A DNA stretch of 45,456 nt from an uncultured Bacteroidales bacterium (GTDB taxonomy: Bacteria; Bacteroidota; Bacteroidia; Bacteroidales; CHK158-818): positions 1 to 45,456 of the forward strand of contig CASGEW010000013.1 in the NCBI GenBank assembly GCA_949300615.1, read 5' to 3'. A program made the translations under genes and the position numbers. The notes below the pieces were generated by a model. The model did not search any database, was not told the DNA's origin, and worked only from the letters and a program-made list of their open reading frames with translations. Shown one piece after another: positions 20,047 to 28,152 of this stretch (position 1 is the first letter of the stretch; every line of letters starts with the position of its first letter).

Positions 20047-22092
20047 TCATTTCAGCGAGAAAGAGAGACGCTGCCCACTCTTCGCATTTTTTCGCTGAAT
20101 CACTTTCCCGTCCTGCCACAGCGTGATTTCCAGCTTCCCGTTCTGCTGACGGGTTACCTCGATATCGAATGTCTTGCCGAAACCGTTTATCCGGCGCAGC
20201 GCCATCGTGTTCCACTCCTGAGGCAAACGCGGTAACAGGTCGAACGAACCGAGTCCGGTAGGACGAATCCCGAACAACCCTTCGGTATATACCCGGCAAT
20301 AGAGCCCGCTCTCGGCCGAGAGATGCCGCTGGTTGCCTTCGGGCCACGCCTCGATGGGATACGGGACGTGCTCGCCCAACAGGCGGGTAGCAGAATAATA
20401 TTTCAAATATTCGAGGGCCTTTTCCGTCTCTCCGGCGGCAAATACCCCCCGCAGGGCATAGAGCGTGGAGCGATCCCAGAAGGTCTCGCTGCCGGCTTGT
20501 GTCAGCAAGCCGTCCCGGGTCCACAACCGGGGCGAGAAGAGGGCGTCGATGGTTCCTGGTGCACGGTCGTAAATGCCAACGGTGAGCGGGATACATATCC
20601 ACGACCGCAGCACGTCGTTGCCGTCATAATATTGGTAGGTATCGAATCCCTCTACCTTGGCTCCGAAATAGTTTTCGATAGCGGTTTTCAATTCTTTGGC
20701 CTGCTTGCGGTAACCGTTCAACTCGGACGAGGGTTTTCCCAAACTCTTGCCCAGGTATGCGGCAGAGAGCAAGGCGTCGTAATAGAGCGACGAGGTACAC
20801 AGGTTGGCCTCTCCGGCCGGGAAACGGCCTTCCAACTCATCGCAATTGGAGGTTACCACACCGGCATCGTTCAATTTCTGACGGCAATACTCCAAACACC
20901 AGGTTATCAAAGGCCACAACTGTTCGGCTTCGGTTTTGTCGCCGCGAACCAAGGCATAGCGGGCGGCACCGTAGGCAATCATGGCGGCATCACCGCGATC
21001 GCCGGCCCCGTTCCAAATATCAAGTCCTTCGGCAATAATCGAACTGGGGATGGGTTTGAAATCGTCGTTCATAAAACGGGCAAAATGGAGGTAGGCATTC
21101 AACGACGAGGCGTTGCCTTTTTCATACCCGAGATAGGGGAAGAACGGCCCGATGTATTCGGCCTGGTCGTTCGCCCAGATAGCGGCGTAATAGGATTCTC
21201 CCCCAGGCCCGTGCATATAACCGCCCCGGGTTTTATAGATACTTTCCGATCCCCGAATCTTGGCAAAGGCAAAGGCGGTATTCAATACCGGATCGGGGGT
21301 TTCTATAACCAGGTTGTTCCACACCTGGGAAACAAAATCGTTCCGTTTCCGTTTTTCGACCTGGATATCAGGCTTCACATCGCTTTCGTTGAGACGATGC
21401 GCCTGAACGGCTGCCGTTACCACGATGCTGTCGCCCGGCTTTACCAGAAAGGTTCCCGGGTTATACAACTGGTGTACCAACGTATAGGAACCGTCCACCC
21501 CTTTGGAGGCTTCGGTATGATATACCGAACGATACTCCGGAACAAGCAGTGAGACATCCTGGTTCCCTTTGTTTTTTATGATATACTCCTCACACAGCAT
21601 CGGCAACTCGGTAGAGGGGAAGAAGGTGCGAGTAACCTCTATCGGACGGGAAGGATTTGTCTCTTTTCGAGACGGATACTCGGTACTATATTGGCTGGTA
21701 ACGGTCAGTTTCCCGTCCAGCTCTACCTGTTTTACCTGTTCCTGTTGCAGGGTCCGTCCATTGACAATCAACAACGAGGGAATATCGGCCGAGAAACGGC
21801 GCATCAAACTGGCATGGGTATCGTTGGGGATTGTCCGCAACAAAGGCCATACCATGGAACGTTCCAACCGGAATGATCCGTCGGCATTTACTCCGTATCG
21901 CAAAACGGCGGATACCTGGTCGCCACTCATTTCGATATGATCGTAATGGGGAATGGTGGGGATATTTTTCCCCTGGGACTTTTTCACCTCCCAGACAATA
22001 CTGCCCCGAGGGGTAATCTGCCACCGGCTATTTTCGCCAAAACACCAAACAGATACCAGCAACAGATAAGCACAAAGACAAATTCGTTTCAT
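20047..22092 (-). CDS. Exported six-hairpin (alpha/alpha) glycosidase-like protein
   Basis: The 681-residue protein has a signal peptide (LLLVSVWCFG). An N-terminal beta-rich domain (about 25-260) carries RWQITPRGSIVWEVKK and SLLVPEYRSVYHTEA. The C-terminal part has repeated helical pairs typical of (alpha/alpha)6-barrel glycosidases: YYAAIWANDQAEYIGPFFPY, DAAMIAYGAARYALVRGD, CTSSLYYDALLSAAYLGKSL and ETFWDRSTLYALRGVFAAGE, and it ends in a short beta-sandwich tail. Candidate acidic catalytic residues lie in WANDQAEY and NCDELEGRFPAGE, but I cannot assign a GH family. It is monocistronic, with its own -7 box and terminator. A role in host or plant glycan breakdown in the periplasm is plausible but not shown. 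Confidence 0.7.
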   Translation of the reverse strand: MKRICLCAYLLLVSVWCFGENSRWQITPRGSIVWEVKKSQGKNIPTIPHYDHIEMSGDQVSAVLRYGVNADGSFRLERSMVWPLLRTIPNDTHASLMRRFSADIPSLLIVNGRTLQQEQVKQVELDGKLTVTSQYSTEYPSRKETNPSRPIEVTRTFFPSTELPMLCEEYIIKNKGNQDVSLLVPEYRSVYHTEASKGVDGSYTLVHQLYNPGTFLVKPGDSIVVTAAVQAHRLNESDVKPDIQVEKRKRNDFVSQVWNNLVIETPDPVLNTAFAFAKIRGSESIYKTRGGYMHGPGGESYYAAIWANDQAEYIGPFFPYLGYEKGNASSLNAYLHFARFMNDDFKPIPSSIIAEGLDIWNGAGDRGDAAMIAYGAARYALVRGDKTEAEQLWPLITWCLEYCRQKLNDAGVVTSNCDELEGRFPAGEANLCTSSLYYDALLSAAYLGKSLGKPSSELNGYRKQAKELKTAIENYFGAKVEGFDTYQYYDGNDVLRSWICIPLTVGIYDRAPGTIDALFSPRLWTRDGLLTQAGSETFWDRSTLYALRGVFAAGETEKALEYLKYYSATRLLGEHVPYPIEAWPEGNQRHLSAESGLYCRVYTEGLFGIRPTGLGSFDLLPRLPQEWNTMALRRINGFGKTFDIEVTRQQNGKLEITLWQDGKVIQRKNAKSGQRLSFSLK

Positions 22093-22121
22093 ATCATTTT
22101 TTCAAAGGTTAACAATACGAA

Positions 22122-22129
22122 CAAAGGTA
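22122..22129 (-). promoter_or_regulatory. -7 box of the six-hairpin glycosidase-like gene
   Basis: TACCTTTG on the minus strand predicts a start near 22116, giving a 24-base leader. The expected -33 position is AT-rich without TTTG. Confidence 0.6.
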
Positions 22130-22179
22130 AAAATTTTTCTACATATTGTTGCTTTAATTTTTTTAATTAAAGAGAGATA

Positions 22180-22218
22180 AAAAATATACCTGCCCCGGTG
22201 GGGGGCAGGTATATTTTT
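22180..22218. terminator. Strong bidirectional-looking terminator after the CotH gene
   Basis: AAAAATATACCTGCCCC (22180-22196) and GGGGCAGGTATATTTTT (22202-22218) form a perfect 17-base stem with a 5-base loop and A/T ends. It lies 19 bases after the CotH stop and upstream of the glycosidase promoter, so it separates the two transcripts. Confidence 0.9.
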
Positions 22219-22237
22219 CTCTTATTGTGCCATAAAT

Positions 22238-24205
22238 TTATAAGCTGTTGATATTCTGATCTAACCAGGCCAGACGTTTTACCACAAAATCTTTCAGGAA
22301 TTTTATTTCATTGTCGTAACTGCCCCGATCTACGTAATTGGGCCACATGATTTCATGTATATCCCAGCCGGCTCCACCTGCCTCTTTACTGGCAAAATTC
22401 CGTTTGCTGGCATATTTGAGCTGATTGGCATGATCTTGTATAAACTGAGGCAACAGGTCTAATTGCGGTTTGACTTCATTCCATTTCGCCTTCAACTCTT
22501 CAACGAACTGGGGATCTTCAAACAACCGGTCAAACCACGGAGAACAGGTTTTGATATACCAACCTTCGGGGCCGGTCGAGGAGGCTCCCTGTTCGGTCGT
22601 AATATGGTTGGCATTGCCGAATGCGATGTCGAAATCCCAAACCAACGGTTGATCGATCTTTCCGCTTTTGGTCAACGACATATAACAACTGCCTCGCATA
22701 TTGCCATCGCAATTTTTGGAGAGTTCCTGTACGATGTAATATTTGATGAATGACTCTACGTCTATGTAATTACGGTATCCGGTTTCGGAATCCAAGAAAT
22801 AGTCGGAATACAACACGGCTTCTGCGGTATTGTAATAATTCTTGACATAGTCGAATTGTTCGGGCGTGGGTTCATCGGGGTCTTTAAACATCATGGGCAG
22901 CTCTTTCAGATCGGTTTTAAACCGGGCTCCTTCGTCGAAATGGAAGTCCAACTCCATGAAATAGTCTCCTTTCAACGCTTCGCCGCTAATGTCGGTTTCG
23001 TCCACCAAATCTATATCCAAACGTTCTGACGACACTTTGACATGTTCGGTCAAACAATAGACTCCCTGATATTCCCCATTCAAGTAGAGTTCTACACTGA
23101 CCGATTTAGGTGTCCATTTCATATCGACAATGCGGGAGATTTCAAATGCGGTAACGTTCCGCAACAGGGTTTTGTCAGCATAGTTAGCCAGCAATGCCCA
23201 ATCTTTATCGGTACTCATTCCCAATAATTTCGCCTTTTCGTCCAATTTTATACGATACGGTTTTTTGGGCATACCCCACGTAGAATTTCCTCGTCCCCGA
23301 ATACCTGCCGTACCTTCAAAAGCGGTACCGTCGGTATAGAGTTTATCGGGGTCTTCTATTTTAATGGTAGATCTGACGTAATTTTCCTTATCTAAAATCG
23401 GGGCCTGGTTTTCCGTATCGATATAGATTTTGGGGATACGCATCGACTGTACCGTTACCGTATAATCTATTTGCGTACCGTCCTGTTTTACCAGGCTATA
23501 TACGAGCGGAGTAGTGAAATCGTTGACCGTAACGCCGCTTTCCTGAGGAACTCCGTTAATATTGACCGATGCTCCACGGTACCCGAATGTTACTATCAAC
23601 GATTGGGAAGAGGCTCCTTCGGGCAAAATGATATAGGCCGAGGTTCCTCTGATGACCGCCATAATATCTTCGTCCAACTCCTTGTTATTGACGGCTTCGA
23701 GCACAAATGAGAATATGCCTTCTTCTCCACTGCGGGTGATAAAGATTTTATTCCCGTCATTCAGATAAACCGTAACGATATTTTGATCGTAGGTTACGCA
23801 TACAATGGTAGGATTATCGGACTGCGTGGACGCTACCGGAATTTGTAAATCTTTTCCTCCTAATACCCAGGTATTTTTAGGTCCTTTCACCAACGAGAAT
23901 GTCGCCTTACTGTCCTCACTTTCCAAATTAACGACATTGTGTCTTTTTTGCAATTCGATTTGGCTGTTATCACTCAACGTAAGAACGGTAAACAAATCGG
24001 AGCTTACAACATTTTCAACCGTAAGAGACTTATCCGCCGCACTTTGTAGCTGCTGATAAACCGTAAGAGTGGAACCATCTTGCCCGCCATCATCCCCGGG
24101 ACCTTTATGATCATCATCCGAACAGGCTACCAATGGTATGAACAGGATAAAACACACACATAACAACCGCAACGGTAAAGCATAAATGGATTTCATCGTT
24201 TTCAT
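22238..24205 (-). CDS. CotH kinase-family surface lipoprotein
   Basis: The 655-residue protein has a lipoprotein signal (PLVAC) followed by SDDD, the acidic export signal that in Bacteroidota sends lipoproteins to the cell surface. The N-terminal part (about 40-255) looks like two beta domains, the second ending in YSLVKQDGTQIDYTVTVQ. The CotH domain follows: GIRGRGNSTWGMPKKPYRIK, DWALLANYADKTLLRN, YLNGEYQGVYCLTEHV, YFMELDF and DFDIAFGNAN, the last with the Asp residues that bind metal in spore-coat kinase CotH. CotH proteins are atypical protein kinases in spores; bacterial lipoprotein versions are uncharacterised and often accompany polysaccharide-use loci. Start ATG 24205 is used; ATG 24196 is also possible. 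Confidence 0.88.
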   Translation of the reverse strand: MKTMKSIYALPLRLLCVCFILFIPLVACSDDDHKGPGDDGGQDGSTLTVYQQLQSAADKSLTVENVVSSDLFTVLTLSDNSQIELQKRHNVVNLESEDSKATFSLVKGPKNTWVLGGKDLQIPVASTQSDNPTIVCVTYDQNIVTVYLNDGNKIFITRSGEEGIFSFVLEAVNNKELDEDIMAVIRGTSAYIILPEGASSQSLIVTFGYRGASVNINGVPQESGVTVNDFTTPLVYSLVKQDGTQIDYTVTVQSMRIPKIYIDTENQAPILDKENYVRSTIKIEDPDKLYTDGTAFEGTAGIRGRGNSTWGMPKKPYRIKLDEKAKLLGMSTDKDWALLANYADKTLLRNVTAFEISRIVDMKWTPKSVSVELYLNGEYQGVYCLTEHVKVSSERLDIDLVDETDISGEALKGDYFMELDFHFDEGARFKTDLKELPMMFKDPDEPTPEQFDYVKNYYNTAEAVLYSDYFLDSETGYRNYIDVESFIKYYIVQELSKNCDGNMRGSCYMSLTKSGKIDQPLVWDFDIAFGNANHITTEQGASSTGPEGWYIKTCSPWFDRLFEDPQFVEELKAKWNEVKPQLDLLPQFIQDHANQLKYASKRNFASKEAGGAGWDIHEIMWPNYVDRGSYDNEIKFLKDFVVKRLAWLDQNINSL

Positions 24206-24380
24206 AACTGGTATATTTAAAGTTAGTAATCGGTTGCGTAGATTCTATGGCCTGATTCGTTATTCAAACGAACGGAATTCAGATACGAAACAGACATCTT
24301 AATTCCAGGGAAAGAGAGAGCAGAGACAAATAGGAACAAGTGATCCAATCCGATTTTGCCGATCCTCCTCATATACCCTA

Positions 24381-24388
24381 CAAATATA
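24381..24388 (-). promoter_or_regulatory. -7 box of the CotH gene
   Basis: TATATTTG on the minus strand predicts a start near 24375 and a leader of about 170 bases. The rest of the gap to 24854 is AT-rich. It holds a short inverted repeat and an unconvincing 76-codon open frame, and I recognise no gene there. Confidence 0.5.
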
Positions 24389-24669
24389 GTAATATTTTAC
24401 AATAATTCATTAAAAAGAGAAATATTTTATCTATTGAATCTCTTTTTTTACGGATTTGTCGACAAAAAATATCGGAAATTTTTAGAACAACCTCGAAAAA
24501 TGGAATAAATGATACCAAACGTCTTAGCATCAGTGTCGTTACGGAGTCAAATGATACCAATCAAAAAAGCTGAAAAACAAAGAGACGCAGAATTAAGTAA
24601 GCGTACGGTTTGCAAATCATTACCCGACAAGCAGCAAGATTTCAATATATGTTGGTCGCTATTTCACCG

Positions 24670-24751
24670 TTTATCAGCGATTTGCGTATCAAGATTTTAC
24701 TTGTTATTCCTAACGTTGCAAACAATAAAACGAGGATGAGACGCTGATAAA
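24670..24751. repeat. 10-base inverted repeat in an AT-rich gap
   Basis: TTTATCAGCG (24670-24679) and CGCTGATAAA (24742-24751) are perfect complements 62 bases apart. They sit in the unannotated stretch between the CotH promoter and the aspartic protease gene. The spacing is long for a terminator; a remnant of a mobile element is possible but unsupported. Confidence 0.3.
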
Positions 24752-24854
24752 GGCGTTCGATAAGGATTTATAATGAATCTCTTTGGGAATATAATAAGTT
24801 GATATTTTGTGAGAATTGCTTACCTGCATATTATGGTTAAGGGTTGATTTCCCT

Positions 24855-26213
24855 CTAATATGGAATTGCCTCTAAGTACATTCCTTTCAAATTGAATATC
24901 ACCAATTTGAAACGTTCCAAAAGGTTTAACCCGAGTGTTCCATCTTCTTCTCCTTCTAAGAATTGTTCTTTTTTTAATTCCGCAGAATGTAAATCAACAC
25001 CAGTGTTTACTATTACTGAATCAAGAACTGTGGTAGCATTTCCTAAGCGAAATTCTTTATGTGGTAAAAGGTAACTACGTGTCATTTGTACTGCACCTAC
25101 ACCTGCTACACGCAAAGAATCGGGGATCCCTACTGTTTGAACCTCATCCTTATGTTGTTCATACCAATGTGGCAAGAATGTTGTATTATAACCTCCTGTA
25201 TCAAAATGGAAATAAAGGGGATGTCCGTCTTTATCCGTGGTGGCAAAACGCAAACCTTCGCTATCCGTTCGCAATAGATTGCTTTCATTGAATGGCCGAA
25301 GTGAGGGCGTAGCTGGAATGATAAACATTCGGTGTTCAAAATCCAATTGAACTTCTTTCATACGAAGCATAATGGGCAGACCAATAACAGGAGGGAGTAA
25401 TGCCCCAATACTGTCTGCTTTTGTATTACCAGTCTGAAAATCAGCAACAAGAAAAGGAACATTTGCCCAAGCCATACCTCCGATTTGCAAGGTATCGGCT
25501 ATTGCATATTGTCCGTGTTGTATCCCGATGCCAGCCAAAGGAATTGTGGTGTCTAACAGATGCAAGCCATAATCACGTGCTTGACTGGAAGACATCGTAT
25601 TAACACCTGCACCTGTATCGAATACCAAAGAGCTTTCTAATCCGTTAATACGCCCGTCCATTGTAATAAAATGCCCTTCATTTGTTTTGTCGTCAACGGT
25701 ATGCATCGTATTGTACGTTTTCATTGGGATACGATAAGTGTCGGCCTGATGCAGAGGTTGACAAATAGGGGCATTGTTGGCAAGGGCGTGGTATTGTTGT
25801 ACAAGAGTGAGGAGTATCTCAATTTGTGTACTGTCCGTGCCTAAGGCTTTCAGTTGATCGCAAAGGTTTTGTATCAAACCTGCTGCTTCGGCATAATGAT
25901 CAGTACGTGCAAGGTTCATACCCAATAATACGGCCATATTCAACGTGTTGGCTCCTAATTCCTCTTGATGATTATTCAGCAGGTCACCTAAAACGATACA
26001 TGCAGAGTCAGATTGGTTGAAGTAATGATAAGTCATTGCCAATGCCATTTTGTGTAGTAATGGATTGACAGAATCTGCTGGCGTAACATGCAGTTCTTGA
26101 GCCAAGTCAAACCAACGGCTTTTGCCCATCAATGCGCTAATACGCACATCAGCATTTTGTGCCTGTACGCTCAATACAATGAACAAGTTGAGTAGAGCAA
26201 AAATTTTTTTCAT
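24855..26213 (-). CDS. Exported retropepsin-like aspartic protease with two DTG lobes
   Basis: The 452-residue protein has a signal peptide (FALLNLFIVLSVQAQ), an all-helical, TPR-like N-terminal region (about 22-150), and two clan AA aspartic protease lobes. Lobe one has SLVFDTGAGVNTM with Asp199, and lobe two has YFHFDTGGYNTTF with Asp338; each is followed by the hydrophobic flap and strand pattern (LPPVIGLPIMLRM, LGLNLLERFKLVIF). One chain could thus form a pepsin-like active site by itself. ATG 26213 is chosen because the -7 box lies at 26242-26235; a longer frame to 26345 would start upstream of the transcript. Codon use is visibly more AT-rich than in neighbouring genes, suggesting acquisition or relaxed selection. 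Confidence 0.82.
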   Translation of the reverse strand: MKKIFALLNLFIVLSVQAQNADVRISALMGKSRWFDLAQELHVTPADSVNPLLHKMALAMTYHYFNQSDSACIVLGDLLNNHQEELGANTLNMAVLLGMNLARTDHYAEAAGLIQNLCDQLKALGTDSTQIEILLTLVQQYHALANNAPICQPLHQADTYRIPMKTYNTMHTVDDKTNEGHFITMDGRINGLESSLVFDTGAGVNTMSSSQARDYGLHLLDTTIPLAGIGIQHGQYAIADTLQIGGMAWANVPFLVADFQTGNTKADSIGALLPPVIGLPIMLRMKEVQLDFEHRMFIIPATPSLRPFNESNLLRTDSEGLRFATTDKDGHPLYFHFDTGGYNTTFLPHWYEQHKDEVQTVGIPDSLRVAGVGAVQMTRSYLLPHKEFRLGNATTVLDSVIVNTGVDLHSAELKKEQFLEGEEDGTLGLNLLERFKLVIFNLKGMYLEAIPY

Positions 26214-26234
26214 ACTATCCAAGAATCTATTTTG

Positions 26235-26242
26235 CAAAGGTA
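26235..26242 (-). promoter_or_regulatory. -7 box of the aspartic protease gene
   Basis: TACCTTTG on the minus strand predicts a start near 26229 and a leader of about 16 bases. On the opposite strand TACTTTTG (26274-26281) is also promoter-like, pointing to a 33-codon ORF at 26290-26391 that I do not call as a gene. Confidence 0.55.
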
Positions 26243-26471
26243 GCCAATTTACCTGGCATCGCATAAAAATGACTACTTTTGCAGCTGAAATGAGTTTCTT
26301 GAATGCGATTTCAAGGCAAAACTCTGCAAATGGCACGGTTGCCAAGTCATTACCCCAGAAACGGATACACTCTTTAAATTGCTCTGTATAAACTATTTAC
26401 AAGAAAAACTCAAAATTACTGTAAATAAATTGTTCCGATATTTTGTATCCTGAAATCTAACGATATTTTAT

Positions 26472-27506
26472 TTATAGTAACATGATGTGGTGTTTTGCAC
26501 ATTCGGCAATCTGTTCTTCGGGCCATATACTTGCCTGCACCTCACCGATATGGGCTTTCTGCAACAGGAACATACACAACCGGGATTGTCCTATCCCTCC
26601 GCCGATAGAGAGCGGAATACGGTCTTCCAACAGCGCCCGGTGGAATTCAAGCTGGGTACGTTCCATACAATTTTTCAATTCCAACTGGCGCAATAAGGCA
26701 GCTTTATCTACCCGAATCCCCATGGAGGAGATTTCAAAGGGACATTCCAATATGGGATTCCACAAGACAATATCACCATTCAACCCTAAATACCCCTCTT
26801 CGTTGGGTGTCGTCCAATCGTCGTAATCAGGAGCACGCCCATCGTGAGGCTCTCCGTTCGAGAGGTTCGATCCTATCCCCATAATAAATATGGCACCGTA
26901 TTTTTTAGAGGCTTCTGCTTCTCTTTCTTTGGGAGTAAGGTGCGGATACATCTGCAACAGCTCTTCGGCGTGCAGGAATGTTATCTGTTCGGGTAATATC
27001 GGAGTAATATGGGGAAATTTTGAATAAATATCCATCTCCATCTCCTTTACCACCGCATATATCCGGTTTACAACAGATTTCAGGTAGGCCAATGTCCTAT
27101 CTTCTTCCCGGATGGTCAACTCCCAATCCCACTGATCGACATACAACGAATGGAGATTATCCAACTCCTCGTCCGAACGGATTGCATTCATGTCGGTATA
27201 TAACCCGTAACCCGGTGCAATCCCGTAAGCTCCCAGTTTCATCCGTTTCCATTTTGCCAACGAATGGACCACTTCGGCCTTTCGGTCTCCCATACATTTG
27301 ATCGGGAACTTGACAGAACGCTCCGTACCATTCAAATCATCGTTTATACCGGTACCGGTCAAAACAAAAAGAGGGGCTGTAACCCGACGCAAGTTCAGTT
27401 CTTTCGCCAGTCTATGCTGAAAATCCTCTTTTAAGGTCATAATAGCCAATTCCGTGGTTTCCGGTAATAGTTTCAGTTTGTATCGCTTAGGTATAATCAA
27501 TGCCAT
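26472..27506 (-). CDS. asnA: Aspartate-ammonia ligase (AsnA-type asparagine synthetase)
   Basis: AsnA makes asparagine from aspartate, ammonia and ATP; its fold is like a class II aminoacyl-tRNA synthetase. The 344-residue length is right. Recognisable segments: LKEDFQHRLAKELNLRRVTAPLFV at the N terminus, GINDDLNGTERSVKFPIK, VDQWDWELTI, GIGSNLSNGEPHDGRAPDYDDW and the C-terminal PLSIGGGIGQSRLCMFLL with its class II motif 3-like Arg. ATG 27506 is chosen because the -7 box is at 27543-27536; the open frame to 27563 would begin upstream of the transcript. The gap to the protease gene (26214-26471) holds no other gene I can support. Confidence 0.96.
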   Translation of the reverse strand: MALIIPKRYKLKLLPETTELAIMTLKEDFQHRLAKELNLRRVTAPLFVLTGTGINDDLNGTERSVKFPIKCMGDRKAEVVHSLAKWKRMKLGAYGIAPGYGLYTDMNAIRSDEELDNLHSLYVDQWDWELTIREEDRTLAYLKSVVNRIYAVVKEMEMDIYSKFPHITPILPEQITFLHAEELLQMYPHLTPKEREAEASKKYGAIFIMGIGSNLSNGEPHDGRAPDYDDWTTPNEEGYLGLNGDIVLWNPILECPFEISSMGIRVDKAALLRQLELKNCMERTQLEFHRALLEDRIPLSIGGGIGQSRLCMFLLQKAHIGEVQASIWPEEQIAECAKHHIMLL

Positions 27507-27535
27507 CTCAGTTTTATTTAGTCTTAAATTTCCGA

Positions 27536-27552
27536 CAAATATAATACATTTG
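27536..27552. promoter_or_regulatory. Adjacent opposing -7 boxes upstream of asnA
   Basis: TATATTTG on the minus strand (27543-27536) fits asnA with a 24-base leader. One base away, TACATTTG (27545-27552) fits a plus-strand promoter towards the Dabb gene with a long leader. The 17-base segment is nearly symmetric (CAAAT...ATTTG), so the two polymerases could not occupy it together. Confidence 0.5.
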
Positions 27553-27702
27553 CTTGTTACCACGCCAAAAAAACAAACTTTTTGATATTGTTTTTTTTGT
27601 TTTCATTGCATTTTACATATATATGTTTTGCTTTTACAGACAAAATCGCTTCGCAATATTAAGTTTTGAATCTATATTATTTACCAAACGGAAAAATTTT
27701 TT

Positions 27703-27710
27703 TAAGTTTG
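27703..27710 (+). promoter_or_regulatory. -7 box of the Dabb-Gfo/Idh-SGNH-CDF unit
   Basis: TAAGTTTG on the plus strand predicts a start near 27716, 27 bases before the Dabb lipoprotein ATG. It is a better-placed promoter for this unit than the box at 27545. Confidence 0.5.
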
Positions 27711-27742
27711 TTCTGAAATTAAATCAAAAGAATTCTACCATT

Positions 27743-28129
27743 ATGAAAAACCTCAAATTACTGCCTTTATTCCTATTGATATGCGCGTTCTCGTTTACCT
27801 GTTGCGAAACAAGGAACCAACCTCAAAAAGTACTTCGCCACGTAGTCTTGTTCGGATTCGACTCTACCGTTACCGCCAACCAGGTAAAAGAAATTGAAGA
27901 GGCTTTTCAAGCGCTTCCCCAGCAAATAGAGGAGATAAAAGGATATGAATGGGGGACGGATTGTAGTCCCGAAGGATTGCAAAAAGGGTTGACCCATTGC
28001 TTCTTTGTAACGTTCCATTCTGAAAAAGACCGCGATGCCTATCTGGTACATCCCGCACATCAGGCGTTCGGGAAGCTGATAAATGGAAAACTGTCGGCCA
28101 TCACCGTGGTAGATTATTGGACAAAATAA
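27743..28129 (+). CDS. Dabb (stress-responsive alpha/beta barrel) family lipoprotein
   Basis: The mature part of this 128-residue protein is a single Dabb domain: VLRHVVLFGFDSTVTANQVK near 29-48, then AFQALPQQIEEIKGYEWG, THCFFVTFHSEKDRDAYLVHP and HQAFGKLINGKLSAITVVDY. The VLRHVVLF start, the central HxxF/VxF strand and the closing HPxH are typical of the family, whose dimers form a barrel. A lipoprotein signal ends near SFTC. ATG 27743 starts the signal peptide; the longer open frame from 27554 is not used. It is first in a four-gene set with 19-23-base gaps. Some Dabb proteins are enzymes and others only bind ligands; the substrate here is unknown. Confidence 0.8.
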   Translation: MKNLKLLPLFLLICAFSFTCCETRNQPQKVLRHVVLFGFDSTVTANQVKEIEEAFQALPQQIEEIKGYEWGTDCSPEGLQKGLTHCFFVTFHSEKDRDAYLVHPAHQAFGKLINGKLSAITVVDYWTK

Positions 28130-28152
28130 AATATTAAACGCTACAAATAAAT

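Noticed and set aside
24509-24739. 76-codon plus-strand frame
   Set aside because: No recognisable domain, no ribosome-binding or promoter context, and the sequence is AT-rich intergenic. I note only a short similarity to 26334-26352.
26290-26391. 33-codon plus-strand ORF after a TACTTTTG box
   Set aside because: No conserved feature supports translation; one promoter-like box is not enough.
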